64,000 nucleotides of DNA from Pontibacter roseus DSM 17521 (GTDB taxonomy: Bacteria > Bacteroidota > Bacteroidia > Cytophagales > Hymenobacteraceae), in NCBI RefSeq assembly GCF_000373265.1, contig NZ_KB890767.1, forward strand, positions 1 to 64,000, given 5' to 3'. The translations under genes were made by a program, and so were the position numbers. Positions within the stretch are counted from its first letter, which is position 1. Each line of letters opens with the position of its first letter. Under the pieces are notes generated by a model that was given only the letters and a program-made list of their open reading frames with translations, made no database searches and was not told the DNA's origin. This document shows positions 33,457-42,274 of this stretch, in pieces.

Positions 33457-35787
33457 ATGTTAAAAAGAATCCTTTCACTCCTTCTTTTAGTCTCGCTGAG
33501 CGCGCCCTTCGCCAAAGCGGACGAAGGCATGTGGCTGCCGATGCTCATCAAGCGCCTGAACCACGCGGATATGCAGAAGAAAGGCCTGCAGCTGACTGCC
33601 GAAGAAATCTACAACGTGAACAACTCCAGCCTCAAGGACGCCATTGTACAATTCGGTGGTTTCTGCACAGGCGAGTTCATCTCTGCTGAAGGTCTGCTGC
33701 TCACCAACCACCACTGTGGTTACGGCCAGATTCAGTCACACTCCACCCCCGAGAACGATTACCTGACTGACGGCTTCTGGGCCATGGACCGCAAACAGGA
33801 GCTTCCAAACGAAGGTCTGTTCGTGGACATCCTAGTGCGCATGGACGATGTAACAGGCAAAGTTTTGGAAGGCATCAACAACAACACGCCGGAGCAGGAG
33901 CGCATGCAGCTGACTGCACAGCGTATGCAGGCGATTGCCAAAGAAGCCAGCAGCAATGGCCAGTATGTGACCTATGTGCGCGACTTCTTCAACGGCAACG
34001 AATTCTACCTGTTCGTGTACGAGCGCTTCAACGACGTGCGCTTGGTAGGCACGCCTCCGTCTGCGGTTGGCAAGTTTGGTGGCGACACCGACAACTGGAT
34101 GTGGCCGCGCCACACCGGCGACTTCTCTATGTTCCGCGTGTACATGAGCCCGGACGGAAAGCCTGCCGCCTACTCTGACAAAAACGTACCCTACAAGCCA
34201 AAGCACCACCTGCCTATCAACATCGGCGGCGTGGAGCAGGACGACTTCGCGATGGTGTTCGGTTTCCCGGGCCGCACCAAGCGCTTCATGACTTCTGAAG
34301 GTCTGAAACTCGACGTGAACCAACTGAACAAATCCCGTATCAAGCTGCGCGACAAGAAGCTGGCCCTGTGGAAAGAAGACATGGACAAGAGCGATGCCAC
34401 CCGCATCAAGTATGCCTCCAAACATGCTTCCACGGCTAACTACTACAAGTACTCCATCGGCCAGAACGACGGCATCAAGCGCATGAAGACCGTAGAAGGC
34501 AAACAGGCGGACGAGAAGAAATTCCAGACCTGGGCAGATGCCAACGCGGAACGCAAAGCGCTTTACGGCACTTCGCTGAAGGAGATGAACGAGGCTTATG
34601 CCGAGATAGAGAAGTATAACCTGGGCAGCGTATACCTGAACGAGGCTGTTTTGGGGACTGAGGCCCTGCTTTTCGCTTACCGCATGTCGGCTTTGAACAA
34701 CGCCCTGAAGTCAGGCAACGCAGAAGCCGCCAAAAAGGCCGCTGAGGACCTGCAGCCAAGAGCCGATGCCTTCTTCAAAGACTACAGCATGCCGACTGAC
34801 AAGAAGGTGTTCGCCTCTATGATGAAGTTCTACCACGAGGACATCGCCAAAGACCAGCAGCCGGAGGCTTTCAAGCAACTGGTGGCCAAGTACAAAGGCG
34901 ACTTCAACAAGCTGGCTGACTACATCTACAGCAACTCCTTCGTGGTTGACAAGCAGAAGGTAGACAAGTTCCTGGCCAACCCGACGCAGAAGCAACTGGC
35001 CAACGACCCGGCTTTCGCTTTGGTGAACTCCATCATGGAGAACTACCAGACGAACATCGCACCTAAGCTGGCTGCAGCCAACGCCAAACTGGCTAAGGCG
35101 AACCGCCTGTACGTGGCTGGTCTGCGCCAGATGAACCCAGACAAGGTATACTACCCTGATGCGAACTCTACCATCCGGTTGAGCTACGGCTCTGTGAAGA
35201 ACTACAAGCCAGTCGACGGTGTGACGTACGAGACCTTCACCACCATGGAAGGTGTGATGCAGAAAGAGGACCCTAGCAACGAGGAATTCATCGTGCCTGC
35301 CAAGCTGAAGCAACTGTACGAGGCGAAGGATTACGGCCGCTATGCCAACAAGGACGGCGACCTGATTGTGAACTTCATCACCGACAACGACATCACAGGC
35401 GGTAACTCCGGTTCTCCGGTTATCAACGGCAAAGGAGAACTGATTGGCCTTGCTTTCGACGGCAACTGGGAAGCCATGACCGGTGACCTGGTATACGACC
35501 CGGATTACAAGCGTTGCATCAACGTGAGCGCCAACTACGTGCTGTTCATGGTGGACAAATACGCCGGTGCCTCTAACCTCATCAATGAGATGACCATTGT
35601 GAGCACCGACAGCCCAGGCGCAACGGAAGCTGGCACCGCGACAGCCGCTACCCCTGCCGATAGTTCTGCTGAACTGCTCAACGCTGCCGTGAAAGAGGCG
35701 AAAGCTGATTTGGCCGCTGGCAAGTCAAGCGTGAAAGTGAAGAAAAAGGACGGCAAGAAGTCAGTGAAGCTCGAAGTGAAGAACTAA
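33457..35787 (+). CDS. S46-family dipeptidyl peptidase (DPP7-like)
   Basis: A 776-residue exported peptidase with a signal peptide (to about 21). The serine-protease triad is visible: His in LLTNHHCG (about 85/86), Asp in GGDTDNW (about 212), and Ser in GGNSGSPV (about 651). The specificity position is Gly in FDGNWEAM, as in DPP7 (hydrophobic P1), whereas DPP11 has Arg. It should remove dipeptides from peptides in the periplasm. The C-terminal extension (about 715-776) is rich in A, D and K and ends in a Lys-rich stretch, which is unusual for the family. A strong terminator follows. Confidence 0.92.
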   Translation: MLKRILSLLLLVSLSAPFAKADEGMWLPMLIKRLNHADMQKKGLQLTAEEIYNVNNSSLKDAIVQFGGFCTGEFISAEGLLLTNHHCGYGQIQSHSTPENDYLTDGFWAMDRKQELPNEGLFVDILVRMDDVTGKVLEGINNNTPEQERMQLTAQRMQAIAKEASSNGQYVTYVRDFFNGNEFYLFVYERFNDVRLVGTPPSAVGKFGGDTDNWMWPRHTGDFSMFRVYMSPDGKPAAYSDKNVPYKPKHHLPINIGGVEQDDFAMVFGFPGRTKRFMTSEGLKLDVNQLNKSRIKLRDKKLALWKEDMDKSDATRIKYASKHASTANYYKYSIGQNDGIKRMKTVEGKQADEKKFQTWADANAERKALYGTSLKEMNEAYAEIEKYNLGSVYLNEAVLGTEALLFAYRMSALNNALKSGNAEAAKKAAEDLQPRADAFFKDYSMPTDKKVFASMMKFYHEDIAKDQQPEAFKQLVAKYKGDFNKLADYIYSNSFVVDKQKVDKFLANPTQKQLANDPAFALVNSIMENYQTNIAPKLAAANAKLAKANRLYVAGLRQMNPDKVYYPDANSTIRLSYGSVKNYKPVDGVTYETFTTMEGVMQKEDPSNEEFIVPAKLKQLYEAKDYGRYANKDGDLIVNFITDNDITGGNSGSPVINGKGELIGLAFDGNWEAMTGDLVYDPDYKRCINVSANYVLFMVDKYAGASNLINEMTIVSTDSPGATEAGTATAATPADSSAELLNAAVKEAKADLAAGKSSVKVKKKDGKKSVKLEVKN

Positions 35788-35808
35788 GCTGCTGCTTTAA
35801 GTCATAGC

Positions 35809-35845
35809 AAAAGGCGCTGGGGATTTCCCCAGCGCCTTTTTTGTT
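35809..35845 (+). terminator. Terminator of the S46 peptidase gene
   Basis: A 14-bp stem AAAAGGCGCTGGGG/CCCCAGCGCCTTTT with a 4-nt loop followed by T residues. Confidence 0.9.
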
Positions 35846-35925
35846 TTGCCGGAATCCTGATTCTGACAACCTACCTCCTACGCCCTCGTAGATAGCATTT
35901 TAGCTATAAAACAGGACTCCATGGG

Positions 35926-36759
35926 ATAACGCTACTTCTACGAAACAAACTTACTTTCTTACTCTTCTTCCTGCCATGCATTGCACTGGCACAGGCCGAT
36001 GTGCCTATGGGTGCGCGGGCAGCGGCACTAGGCAATGCCTCCGTCACCATACCCGACCTGTGGGCGCTCAGCAACAATGTGGCAGGTATAGCAGGACTCA
36101 AGCAGCCGCAGGTGGGGGCTTACGTGGAGAACAGGTTTGGCGTGCGGGCCTTCACAACGGTAGCACTCCAGGCGGTATACCCTACGAGCAAGTACGGAAA
36201 CTATGGCCTCAGCCTGAGTCGGTTCGGTGATGAATTGTACAGTCAGCAGCACATTGGTTTGGGTATAGCGCACAAGCTGGGGCAATTCAGCCTGGGGGCC
36301 AAGGCCGATGTATGGCAGGTGTCGGCGCAAGGGTATGGCAGCCATAAAGCGGTTGCCCTCTCGGTGGGCGGGCGGGCTGAAGTGGTACCTGGCCTGTTCT
36401 TCGGGGCCAACGCCTACAACATCAACCAGGCTAGGCTGGCGGCCTTCGACGACGAGCGGCTACCTACCATCATGAAGGCTGGCTTAGGCTATCGCCCTTA
36501 CCAGAAACTCCTGTTGCTCGTGGAGACCGAAAAGCACATCGACTTTCCCGCTGATTTCAAGGCAGGTATAGAGTACCAACTGCTGCAGGACAAACTCGCG
36601 ATTCGCTCCGGTTTCAGCACCGAGACCAACAGCATCACCTTTGGCCTTGGCTTCCGGGCACGACACCTGCACGTGGACTATGCCTTCGGGTCCACCACGC
36701 TGCTGGGCATCAGCAACCACTTTTCCGTCTCCTATACCTTCCAAAGCAGCAGCCGATGA
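35926..36759 (+). CDS. PorV/PorQ-like outer-membrane protein, start codon unclear
   Basis: The protein matches PorQ/PorV-type barrels (VPMGARAAALGNASV at the N-terminus, GLGFRARHLHVDYAFG near the end). From GTG 36001 it has 253 residues. The open frame continues upstream through a signal peptide (RNKLTFLLFFLPCIALAQ), but between the in-frame TAG at 35893 and this segment there is no ATG, GTG or TTG. The first possible initiator is ATA at 35926. ATG 35921 is in a different frame and meets a stop at once. Either a non-standard start, a sequence error or a frameshift is present. The stop overlaps the HhH gene start by ATGA, indicating translational coupling. Confidence 0.75.
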   Translation: MTLLLRNKLTFLLFFLPCIALAQADVPMGARAAALGNASVTIPDLWALSNNVAGIAGLKQPQVGAYVENRFGVRAFTTVALQAVYPTSKYGNYGLSLSRFGDELYSQQHIGLGIAHKLGQFSLGAKADVWQVSAQGYGSHKAVALSVGGRAEVVPGLFFGANAYNINQARLAAFDDERLPTIMKAGLGYRPYQKLLLLVETEKHIDFPADFKAGIEYQLLQDKLAIRSGFSTETNSITFGLGFRARHLHVDYAFGSTTLLGISNHFSVSYTFQSSSR

Positions 36760-38846
36760 TGCGAATTATACGCCTGCTCCTGCTTCTGCTTTGCCTCCAG
36801 GTGCCGCTGCAGGCGCAGGATTACCCACGCCAGACCTTCGACTTTGACCTGTTCGTGCAGGAGCTGTTCGCGCAGCAGGAGGACGACGATGTGCCTTATG
36901 AAGACTTTTACGAGACGTTGTTCCAGTATTTCCAGCGGCCCATTGACCTGAACCATACCACGCCGGAGGAGCTGGCTTCGCTGTTTATCCTATCACGCCC
37001 GCAAATCGCATCCTTTTTCAAGTACACCCAAGAGAATGGTAAATTGCTCAGCATCTACGAGCTGCAGGCTATACCTGATTTCGACCTCCTCACCATCCAG
37101 AAGCTGGTATACTTTGTCAGGGTAGACGATGCCGGACTGAACGCGGACCAGCGCCCCTTGTGGCAACGGATTGTGGGTGAAGACAACAACGCGCTCATAC
37201 TGCGTTACGAGCGCACGCTGCAGGAGCGCCGCGGCTATACCGACATCGACACCTCCAGCCGCTCAAACACCCGCTACCTGGGTTCGCCCGAGAAGCTATA
37301 CCTGCGCTACCGCGTCAGCCACACCCGCGACTACAGCATGGGCATCACCGCTGAGAAAGACGCCGGCGAGCAGTTCACCTGGGACAACGAAACCCGCCGC
37401 TACGGCTTCGATTTTTACTCGGCGCACCTGCAGCTCTACAACAAAGGCAGGTTTAAAACGATTGCCTTAGGCGATTACCAGCTGCAGTTCGGACAGGGAC
37501 TCTTGCTATCGTCGGGCTACGCCGTGGGCAAAGGCAGCGAGACCATCACGACCGTCAGCCGTGCCAATCTGGGTATAAGGCCTTACAGCTCTGTGCTGGA
37601 ATACGCCTATTACCGAGGAGCGGCCGCCACCTATACCTTGGGGCGGGTGGACGTGACGGGTTTCTACTCGAACAAACGCGTGGACGCCAACCTGCAGACC
37701 CAACTCGACACACTTGACACCTTCGGCGAATCCTTCACCGGCATTCAGACCTCCGGCTTCCACCGCACACCCACCGAGCTGGCCAACAAGGGACAGGCGC
37801 GGGAGCAACTGATGGGGGGAAACGTCACCTACCAAAGCCGTGACCGCACCCTGTTGGCAGGTATAACGGCCATGTCCACCATTTACAGCTCCCCCATCCG
37901 GAAAGCCGGCGCTCCTTACCAGCGCTTTGAGTTTGGCGGCACCCGCAATTTCAACATGAGCGCGAACTACAGCTATACCTTCCAGAACGTGTACCTGTTC
38001 GGCGAGACAGCTCTCTCCAGAAGCGGCGGACTGGGTACGGTGAATGGCGTGATTGCGAACCTATCGAACAAGGTGGAGCTAGCCATGCTCTACCGCTACT
38101 ACGCCCGCGACTTCCATAGCTTCTATGGCAACGCGTTCGGCGAAGGCACCCGCAACATCAATGAGCGGGGATTCTACACTGGCATCAAACTAAAACCATT
38201 TGCCAAGTGGGAACTTACGGCCTACTACGACCGCTTCCGGTTTCCGTGGCTCCGCTACCGCGTGGATGCACCCTCCCATGGCGATGAGTACCTGCTGCGC
38301 CTCTACTTCAAGCCCAACCGGCAGACCTCGCTCTACGCACAGTTCCGTGCCGAAAGCAAAGGGCGCAATGTGGCAAACAATAGCACCAGTCTGGACTACG
38401 TGGGGCAGGCCGATCGCAAGAATTACCTGCTTTACTATGAGTTCTCACCAACGCCGATTGTCAACCTGCGCTCCCGGGTGCAGTTCAGCAGCTTTGACTT
38501 GGAGTCGCCGCAAACTACAGGCTACTTCATTGCGCAGGATGTCAATCTTAATTTCAACCGAGTCCGCCTGAGCACCCGCTACGCAATTTTTGACACCGAT
38601 GACTATGAAACCCGGCAGTATGCGTTTGAGCGGGATGTGCTGTATGCTTTTTCTGTACCTGCCTTCAGCGGCAGAGGCACCCGGATGTACGTGCTGCTAC
38701 AGCTGCGCCCCATGCGAAAACTGGATGTGTGGGTGAAATACAGCCTGACGCACTACCGCAATCAGGACACCGTCGGCTCCGGCCTAGAGACGATTGAAGG
38801 GCCAAGGCGGTCGGATGTGAAGGCGCAGGTCAGGTATAGGTTCTAA
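36756..38846 (+). CDS. Helix-hairpin-helix outer-membrane protein
   Basis: A 696-residue protein with a signal peptide (LLLLLLCLQVPLQAQ), HhH motifs (IDLNHTTPEELASLFILSRPQIASFF and similar, about 65-125), and a long beta-barrel-like domain to the end (repeated aromatic-rich strands such as LILRYERTL and ALGDYQLQFGQGLLL, ending VKAQVRYRF). Such proteins are common in Bacteroidota, but the role is not established. The HhH part may bind DNA, possibly in uptake, or contact partners in the periplasm. The ATG overlaps the PorQ-like gene stop, so the two are probably co-expressed. The final residue is aromatic, the usual signal for barrel insertion. Confidence 0.82.
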   Translation: MMRIIRLLLLLLCLQVPLQAQDYPRQTFDFDLFVQELFAQQEDDDVPYEDFYETLFQYFQRPIDLNHTTPEELASLFILSRPQIASFFKYTQENGKLLSIYELQAIPDFDLLTIQKLVYFVRVDDAGLNADQRPLWQRIVGEDNNALILRYERTLQERRGYTDIDTSSRSNTRYLGSPEKLYLRYRVSHTRDYSMGITAEKDAGEQFTWDNETRRYGFDFYSAHLQLYNKGRFKTIALGDYQLQFGQGLLLSSGYAVGKGSETITTVSRANLGIRPYSSVLEYAYYRGAAATYTLGRVDVTGFYSNKRVDANLQTQLDTLDTFGESFTGIQTSGFHRTPTELANKGQAREQLMGGNVTYQSRDRTLLAGITAMSTIYSSPIRKAGAPYQRFEFGGTRNFNMSANYSYTFQNVYLFGETALSRSGGLGTVNGVIANLSNKVELAMLYRYYARDFHSFYGNAFGEGTRNINERGFYTGIKLKPFAKWELTAYYDRFRFPWLRYRVDAPSHGDEYLLRLYFKPNRQTSLYAQFRAESKGRNVANNSTSLDYVGQADRKNYLLYYEFSPTPIVNLRSRVQFSSFDLESPQTTGYFIAQDVNLNFNRVRLSTRYAIFDTDDYETRQYAFERDVLYAFSVPAFSGRGTRMYVLLQLRPMRKLDVWVKYSLTHYRNQDTVGSGLETIEGPRRSDVKAQVRYRF

Positions 38847-39046
38847 GGTGTTATCTCCTTGTCGTTTTGAGACAGTTAAATTACGAAACGTTATGGGGTT
38901 TTCATGAAGCACAGGCCCTGGTCCAATTGCTCTTCCTTGTCTTGTGAACAGGGCATCTACCTCCATGAGGGAAGTCGGTCACTACTGATGTTCAGGTATG
39001 GGCAGTGCAGTAGCTGATGCAGCGTGAGCACCAGTCACTGCTGGAC

Positions 39047-39073
39047 ACACCCCTGCCCCTCTCAGGAGGGGAA
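39047..39073 (+). repeat. C-rich hairpin repeat, copy 1
   Basis: ACACCCCTGCCCCT.. with an internal CCCCT/AGGGG hairpin. First of three same-direction copies in 170 nt. Confidence 0.6.
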
Positions 39074-39087
39074 TCAGGAACGATTGA

Positions 39088-39117
39088 ACATCCCCCTGCC
39101 CCCTTCGAGGGGGACTT
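39088..39117 (+). repeat. C-rich hairpin repeat, copy 2
   Basis: ACATCCCCCTGCCCCC.. with CCCCCT/AGGGGG arms around a short loop. It diverges from copy 1 in arm length but keeps the pattern. Confidence 0.6.
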
Positions 39118-39179
39118 TCTGCCATAGCTTTTTCTCAGTTATAGGCGCTGTAGCACAGAACACTGGCAGGTATAGCCTT

Positions 39180-39210
39180 AACACCCCTCTGACTCCCCTC
39201 AAGGGGAGAG
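39180..39210 (+). repeat. C-rich hairpin repeat, copy 3
   Basis: ACACCCCTCTGACTCCCC.. with CCCCT/AGGGG arms. Same pattern as copies 1 and 2. Similar CCCCT..AAGGGG intergenic repeats are known in several Bacteroidota genomes. Confidence 0.6.
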
Positions 39211-39249
39211 TTTTCACGGCAGCCATGGATTGATGGCATCAGCCAGGTG

Positions 39250-39300
39250 GACCGCTGACGATTTTTTGTTCGAGCGGTCAGCGAGTTCAAAATCGTCTTG
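39250..39300. repeat. Inverted-repeat spacer element
   Basis: GACGATTTT (39257-39265) and its complement AAAATCGTC (39289-39297) enclose a second pair, CGCTGAC/GTCAGCG, in an alternative pairing. The text around it looks like a family of intergenic repeats found in Bacteroidota, but I cannot verify copies here. Confidence 0.4.
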
Positions 39301-39446
39301 ATTCTTTTGCCTACTTTGGGGGTAGGGGCCCTCGATTTTCATCAAGGAAAAAAGCAGGTGCCCGCCGCACAGGCGAAGCAATGAAACAACTCAGGTATAG
39401 GTATAGAAAAGCCGCAGCCATAAATCAAAAACAGCAGCTACTGAAG

Positions 39447-40079
39447 CTATTCCGTCTCTCTCCCCAACTGCACCTGCAGCGGTTTGCAGCTCTCTTTGGC
39501 GGTGGCGCTGACCAGCCGCCCCTGGTGGTCCAGTTCCAGGTGACAGCACTCCAGGAAGAGTTCTTTGAGTTTCTCGCGGCCGCGCTGCACCCGTGACTTG
39601 GCACCCGAATAGGACATACCCAGTCTTTCGGCTATCTCTTTCTGGCTGATGCCTTCCAACTCGCTCAGGCGGAGGGGTTCGGCGTATTCAACGGGCAGTA
39701 AGTTAAGGAGGGGCAGCACGAGGTTCTCCATTTCCTGCCTCTCCGACTCCTGGTGCAGTGGCTCCTCCAAGTCGGCCTCGTCCGCGATGGGCACGTTACG
39801 GCCCTGCTCCCGATAGTAGTCATAGACGGCGTTCCGTGCAATCTGGTAGAGCCAGGCGCTTACGTTCTGTACCCCCTGCAGCTGCTCGCAGCTTTTGTAG
39901 AGCTTGACATACAGCTGTTGCAAAATGTCATGGGCCTCATCCTTGACTTTGATACGCTTTATCACGAAGCTCCTCAGCTTCGCTTCGTATTGCAGAAAAA
40001 CCGGCGCTACGGCAGCGCAGGTCTCCACGGGCGTGGCAACAGGGGCACCCAAGCAGGTATGGCAGCTTTTGTTTTCCAT
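39447..40079 (-). CDS. sigZ: RNA polymerase sigma factor SigZ
   Basis: ATG 40079 gives a 210-residue protein starting MENKSCHTC; ATG 40109 would add ten residues. It is a sigma-70 family protein of the SigZ/ECF type. Region 2 is EAHDILQQLYVKLYKS...NVSAWLYQIARNAVYDYYR. Region 4 is LPVEYAEPLRLSELEGISQKEIAERLGMSYSGAKSRVQRGREKL. It keeps two cysteines at the C-terminus (ECCHLELDHQGRLV) and a CHTC pair at the N-terminus that could sense metal or redox. It lies downstream of the arsI-like gene but is separated from it by a hairpin. Confidence 0.9.
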   Translation of the reverse strand: MENKSCHTCLGAPVATPVETCAAVAPVFLQYEAKLRSFVIKRIKVKDEAHDILQQLYVKLYKSCEQLQGVQNVSAWLYQIARNAVYDYYREQGRNVPIADEADLEEPLHQESERQEMENLVLPLLNLLPVEYAEPLRLSELEGISQKEIAERLGMSYSGAKSRVQRGREKLKELFLECCHLELDHQGRLVSATAKESCKPLQVQLGRETE

Positions 40080-40185
40080 GGCAGTTTCAATAAGGAAGTG
40101 ACAAATCAATTACAGCAGTCGCCTCACTCTAAATTTACAAAAAATCTGTCATCAAATTATACCTTGAGAATCTACTTCCAGAAAC

Positions 40186-40230
40186 AGCCAGTCCGCCGCA
40201 GGTAAGTAGCATACCTGCAGCGGACTGGCT
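40186..40230. terminator. Terminator of the arsI-like gene
   Basis: A stem of 11 plus 7 bp with one mismatch (AGCCAGTCCGC/GCGGACTGGCT), 18 nt downstream of the arsI-like stop on the minus strand, followed by a T-rich run on that strand. It separates arsI from sigZ. Confidence 0.75.
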
Positions 40231-40247
40231 TTGTGTTTTATTTTGTA

Positions 40248-40670
40248 CTAAATGGCGGCGGGCTGATGTGTTTGGTTCTGACGGGCATTCGTGCCTTCAC
40301 CATATACAGTGGACTCCCCGAAGGTATAGAAAGCCTCCCAATCCACCCCCTGCGGGTCCGTAATCCAAGACTTCTCTGACTTGGCGTAGCAGCAGGTGCA
40401 TTTGCCTTCTTCCCGGATGGCGCCTTTGGCCTGCTTGAGCCGTCCGTATACCTCGGCCAGTTCCTCTTCGCTTTCAGCCTGAATGCCCAGATGCTCTATA
40501 CCTGCGTTTTCCGAGTGCAGCGAGATGGCGAAGTTGATGCGCGGGTCCTCCAGCATCCATTTGGCATAGTCCTCTTTCACAACGGTAGGCTTGGCACCGA
40601 ACAGGGCGGTGTAGAATGCCAGTGATTCGTGCAGGCTCTTGACGCGTACGTTTACGTGAAATCTTTTCAT
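40248..40670 (-). CDS. arsI: ArsI/CadI-type glyoxalase-superfamily protein
   Basis: A 140-residue vicinal oxygen chelate protein. The metal-ligand positions of ArsI are present: His in FHVNV (5), His in IEHLG (60), and Glu in VDWEAF (112). The arsenic/cadmium-binding cysteines appear as CTCC (C91, C93, C94) in the segment TCCYAKSEKSWITDPQG, as in ArsI and CadI. ArsI cleaves the C-As bond of trivalent organoarsenicals, and CadI binds cadmium. The sequence alone cannot decide, but the CC pair favours ArsI. A well-placed AGGAG lies upstream of ATG 40670. No arsR, acr3 or arsC gene is near. Confidence 0.88.
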   Translation of the reverse strand: MKRFHVNVRVKSLHESLAFYTALFGAKPTVVKEDYAKWMLEDPRINFAISLHSENAGIEHLGIQAESEEELAEVYGRLKQAKGAIREEGKCTCCYAKSEKSWITDPQGVDWEAFYTFGESTVYGEGTNARQNQTHQPAAI

Positions 40671-41142
40671 GGTTAGCTCCTTTTAGGTGTTTCTGTTGAT
40701 TTACACCCTGATGACGGTGAGCTACCCAAAAAGACGCAGCCATATGAAATTATTTTTCCGAAGGGCTGCAATTACTCTGGCAGCAAAGTTCACTGTACGC
40801 TTTTTTGCAGAAGTACATGCCTTTATAGGGAACTGAAGAATATTAACTTAAGATGAATGACGAAAAATAGATGATGCATTGGAAAACTCACTAGGAACAG
40901 CAGTGGTTAGTACAAGCGCTACAACAAACCGTTTTATAAATTAAAACATTCAGCTCTATATAGTCAACTACCTATTAAAATATAAACAAGAAACAAATGA
41001 ATTCTGTGCAACCACAGATACTTATTCCTCTCAAAATCGTTAAAATAATAGCTTGAGCATCCTCTTTGTGCACCGGTGCCTGCCAGCACCCGTGAGCAGT
41101 AATTTGAAGTTTGATACGGGTATGTAGGGAAGAACCACTGTT
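40671..41142. other. Divergent spacer between the arsI-like gene and a secreted-protein gene
   Basis: About 470 nt with no ORF that looks like protein. It is AT-rich at 40840-41010, so it probably carries both promoters. I see no box that fits TAnnTTTG exactly (TAATTTG at 41100 lacks one base). No repeat or RNA gene is recognised. Confidence 0.4.
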
Positions 41143-41859
41143 TTGAAGGGTATGAGAAAATCTATTCTTGTGTTGATGTTCCTCCTCTTTCATGCTGTGT
41201 TATACGCGCAGCACACAGAGGCAGAAGACAAGGGCGAAACCATCCGAAAAAAGATGGCCTTGGCGTTTGGAGGAGAAAAGAATATCAATAAGCTAAGGCT
41301 GCTGGATTATACCGTCATTGACCATACCTTCGTGAGGGGTTCCAGTTACCCCACCCGGACCCACTATAGACTAGACCTCCAGAAAAGGCACATCATCGAG
41401 ACCACCCACCACGAAGGCGGGACCTCCATCAGGGCGATTGATGATTCAGGTGCCTGGAAAGAAGTGGATGGGGCAAGAGAGCCGTTGGCAGTGGAGGAAA
41501 AAGTGCAACTGGAGCACGTTCTCTTCTACAACTTCCTGGCCATGCTCCAAAACAGGGATTTGAAGTTCAGGCACCTCCTGACCTGTCACTACAAAGGCGA
41601 GGAGGCAGAGATTGTACAGGTCACCAACCCGCATACCCTGCAAGACATCCATTTAATTATATCCAAGTCCACTTTCACTGTGCTGGCATCCAGCCAGCAG
41701 CAGTCGGGCAGCAAGCAGGAAACCATGTCTTACCGGGACGAGAAAGAGTATAGGCGTGTCGGGCGAGGACTCATCTTTCCGCTAGCCTACCACCTGTACG
41801 TAGACGGCGAACTAGCCTCGGAAGGAAGGGTGGTGGATATGAAACTGCGGGATAAGTAA
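41143..41859 (+). CDS. Exported hypothetical protein
   Basis: A 238-residue protein with a signal peptide (about 1-22, LLFHAVLYAQ), ending with DMKLRDK. The mature part is beta-rich (RLLDYTVIDHTFVRGSSYPTRTHYRLDL, and so on) with the look of the LolA/outer-membrane lipoprotein carrier fold, but I recognise no exact family. ATG 41152 (MRKSIL) is an alternative start. It stands alone. A periplasmic role is likely. Confidence 0.65.
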   Translation: MKGMRKSILVLMFLLFHAVLYAQHTEAEDKGETIRKKMALAFGGEKNINKLRLLDYTVIDHTFVRGSSYPTRTHYRLDLQKRHIIETTHHEGGTSIRAIDDSGAWKEVDGAREPLAVEEKVQLEHVLFYNFLAMLQNRDLKFRHLLTCHYKGEEAEIVQVTNPHTLQDIHLIISKSTFTVLASSQQQSGSKQETMSYRDEKEYRRVGRGLIFPLAYHLYVDGELASEGRVVDMKLRDK

Positions 41860-41905
41860 AGAAGCGGGCCCAGGGAAAGCGGGCGGACCCGCCTCTTTAC
41901 ACTAG

Positions 41906-42274
41906 TTATAGGAAGGACGAAAAATTCTTGCTGTCTTGCCAGAACTCACGGCAGGTCTGGCGCTGCTCTTCCAGGAACTCCTGGTTGCGCTTCAAGCTTT
42001 TCCAGTCACCGTAGCCTAGTCGCTCACATAGTTTAAAGAAGCTGTCGCCCTGGTTCTGGCGCCCTTTCACGCGCACCAACGCGCTCAGCAGCGGCCTGCC
42101 TGCGGCATGCTCTGCTTCTGATATTTCATCTATTACTTCGTTGAGCTGGGATTTTTCGTAGGTGTTCTCCAGGTTCAAGCCGAGTTCGGCCTCCAGAACC
42201 AGGTTTTGGAAGGACATCAGGTGCGCTCGTCCACGAGCTACTTGAATCAATTTCTTTCGTACGCGTGTGTTCAT
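41906..42274 (-). CDS. Hypothetical protein (122 aa)
   Basis: A 122-residue helical, basic N-terminal protein with no recognised family. A basic segment (TRVRKKLIQVARGRAH) could contact nucleic acid, and the C-terminus (GYGDWKSLKRNQEFLEEQRQTCREFW) is charged. I recall similar conserved hypothetical proteins in Bacteroidota genomes but no function. It is monocistronic. Confidence 0.55.
   Translation of the reverse strand: MNTRVRKKLIQVARGRAHLMSFQNLVLEAELGLNLENTYEKSQLNEVIDEISEAEHAAGRPLLSALVRVKGRQNQGDSFFKLCERLGYGDWKSLKRNQEFLEEQRQTCREFWQDSKNFSSFL

Larger units (their letters stand above)
38847..39446. other. Repeat-rich spacer between the HhH protein and sigZ genes
   Basis: About 600 nt without a gene. 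It holds three C-rich hairpin repeats (39047-39210), an inverted-repeat stretch (39250-39300), and CTATACC words (39170, 39394, 39400). Short ORFs here have no protein-like composition. Confidence 0.6.

Noticed and set aside
41866..41900. Terminator after the exported protein gene
   Set aside because: The GC-rich stem (AAGCGGGC...GCCCGC-type) is imperfect and has several mismatches, so it was not listed.
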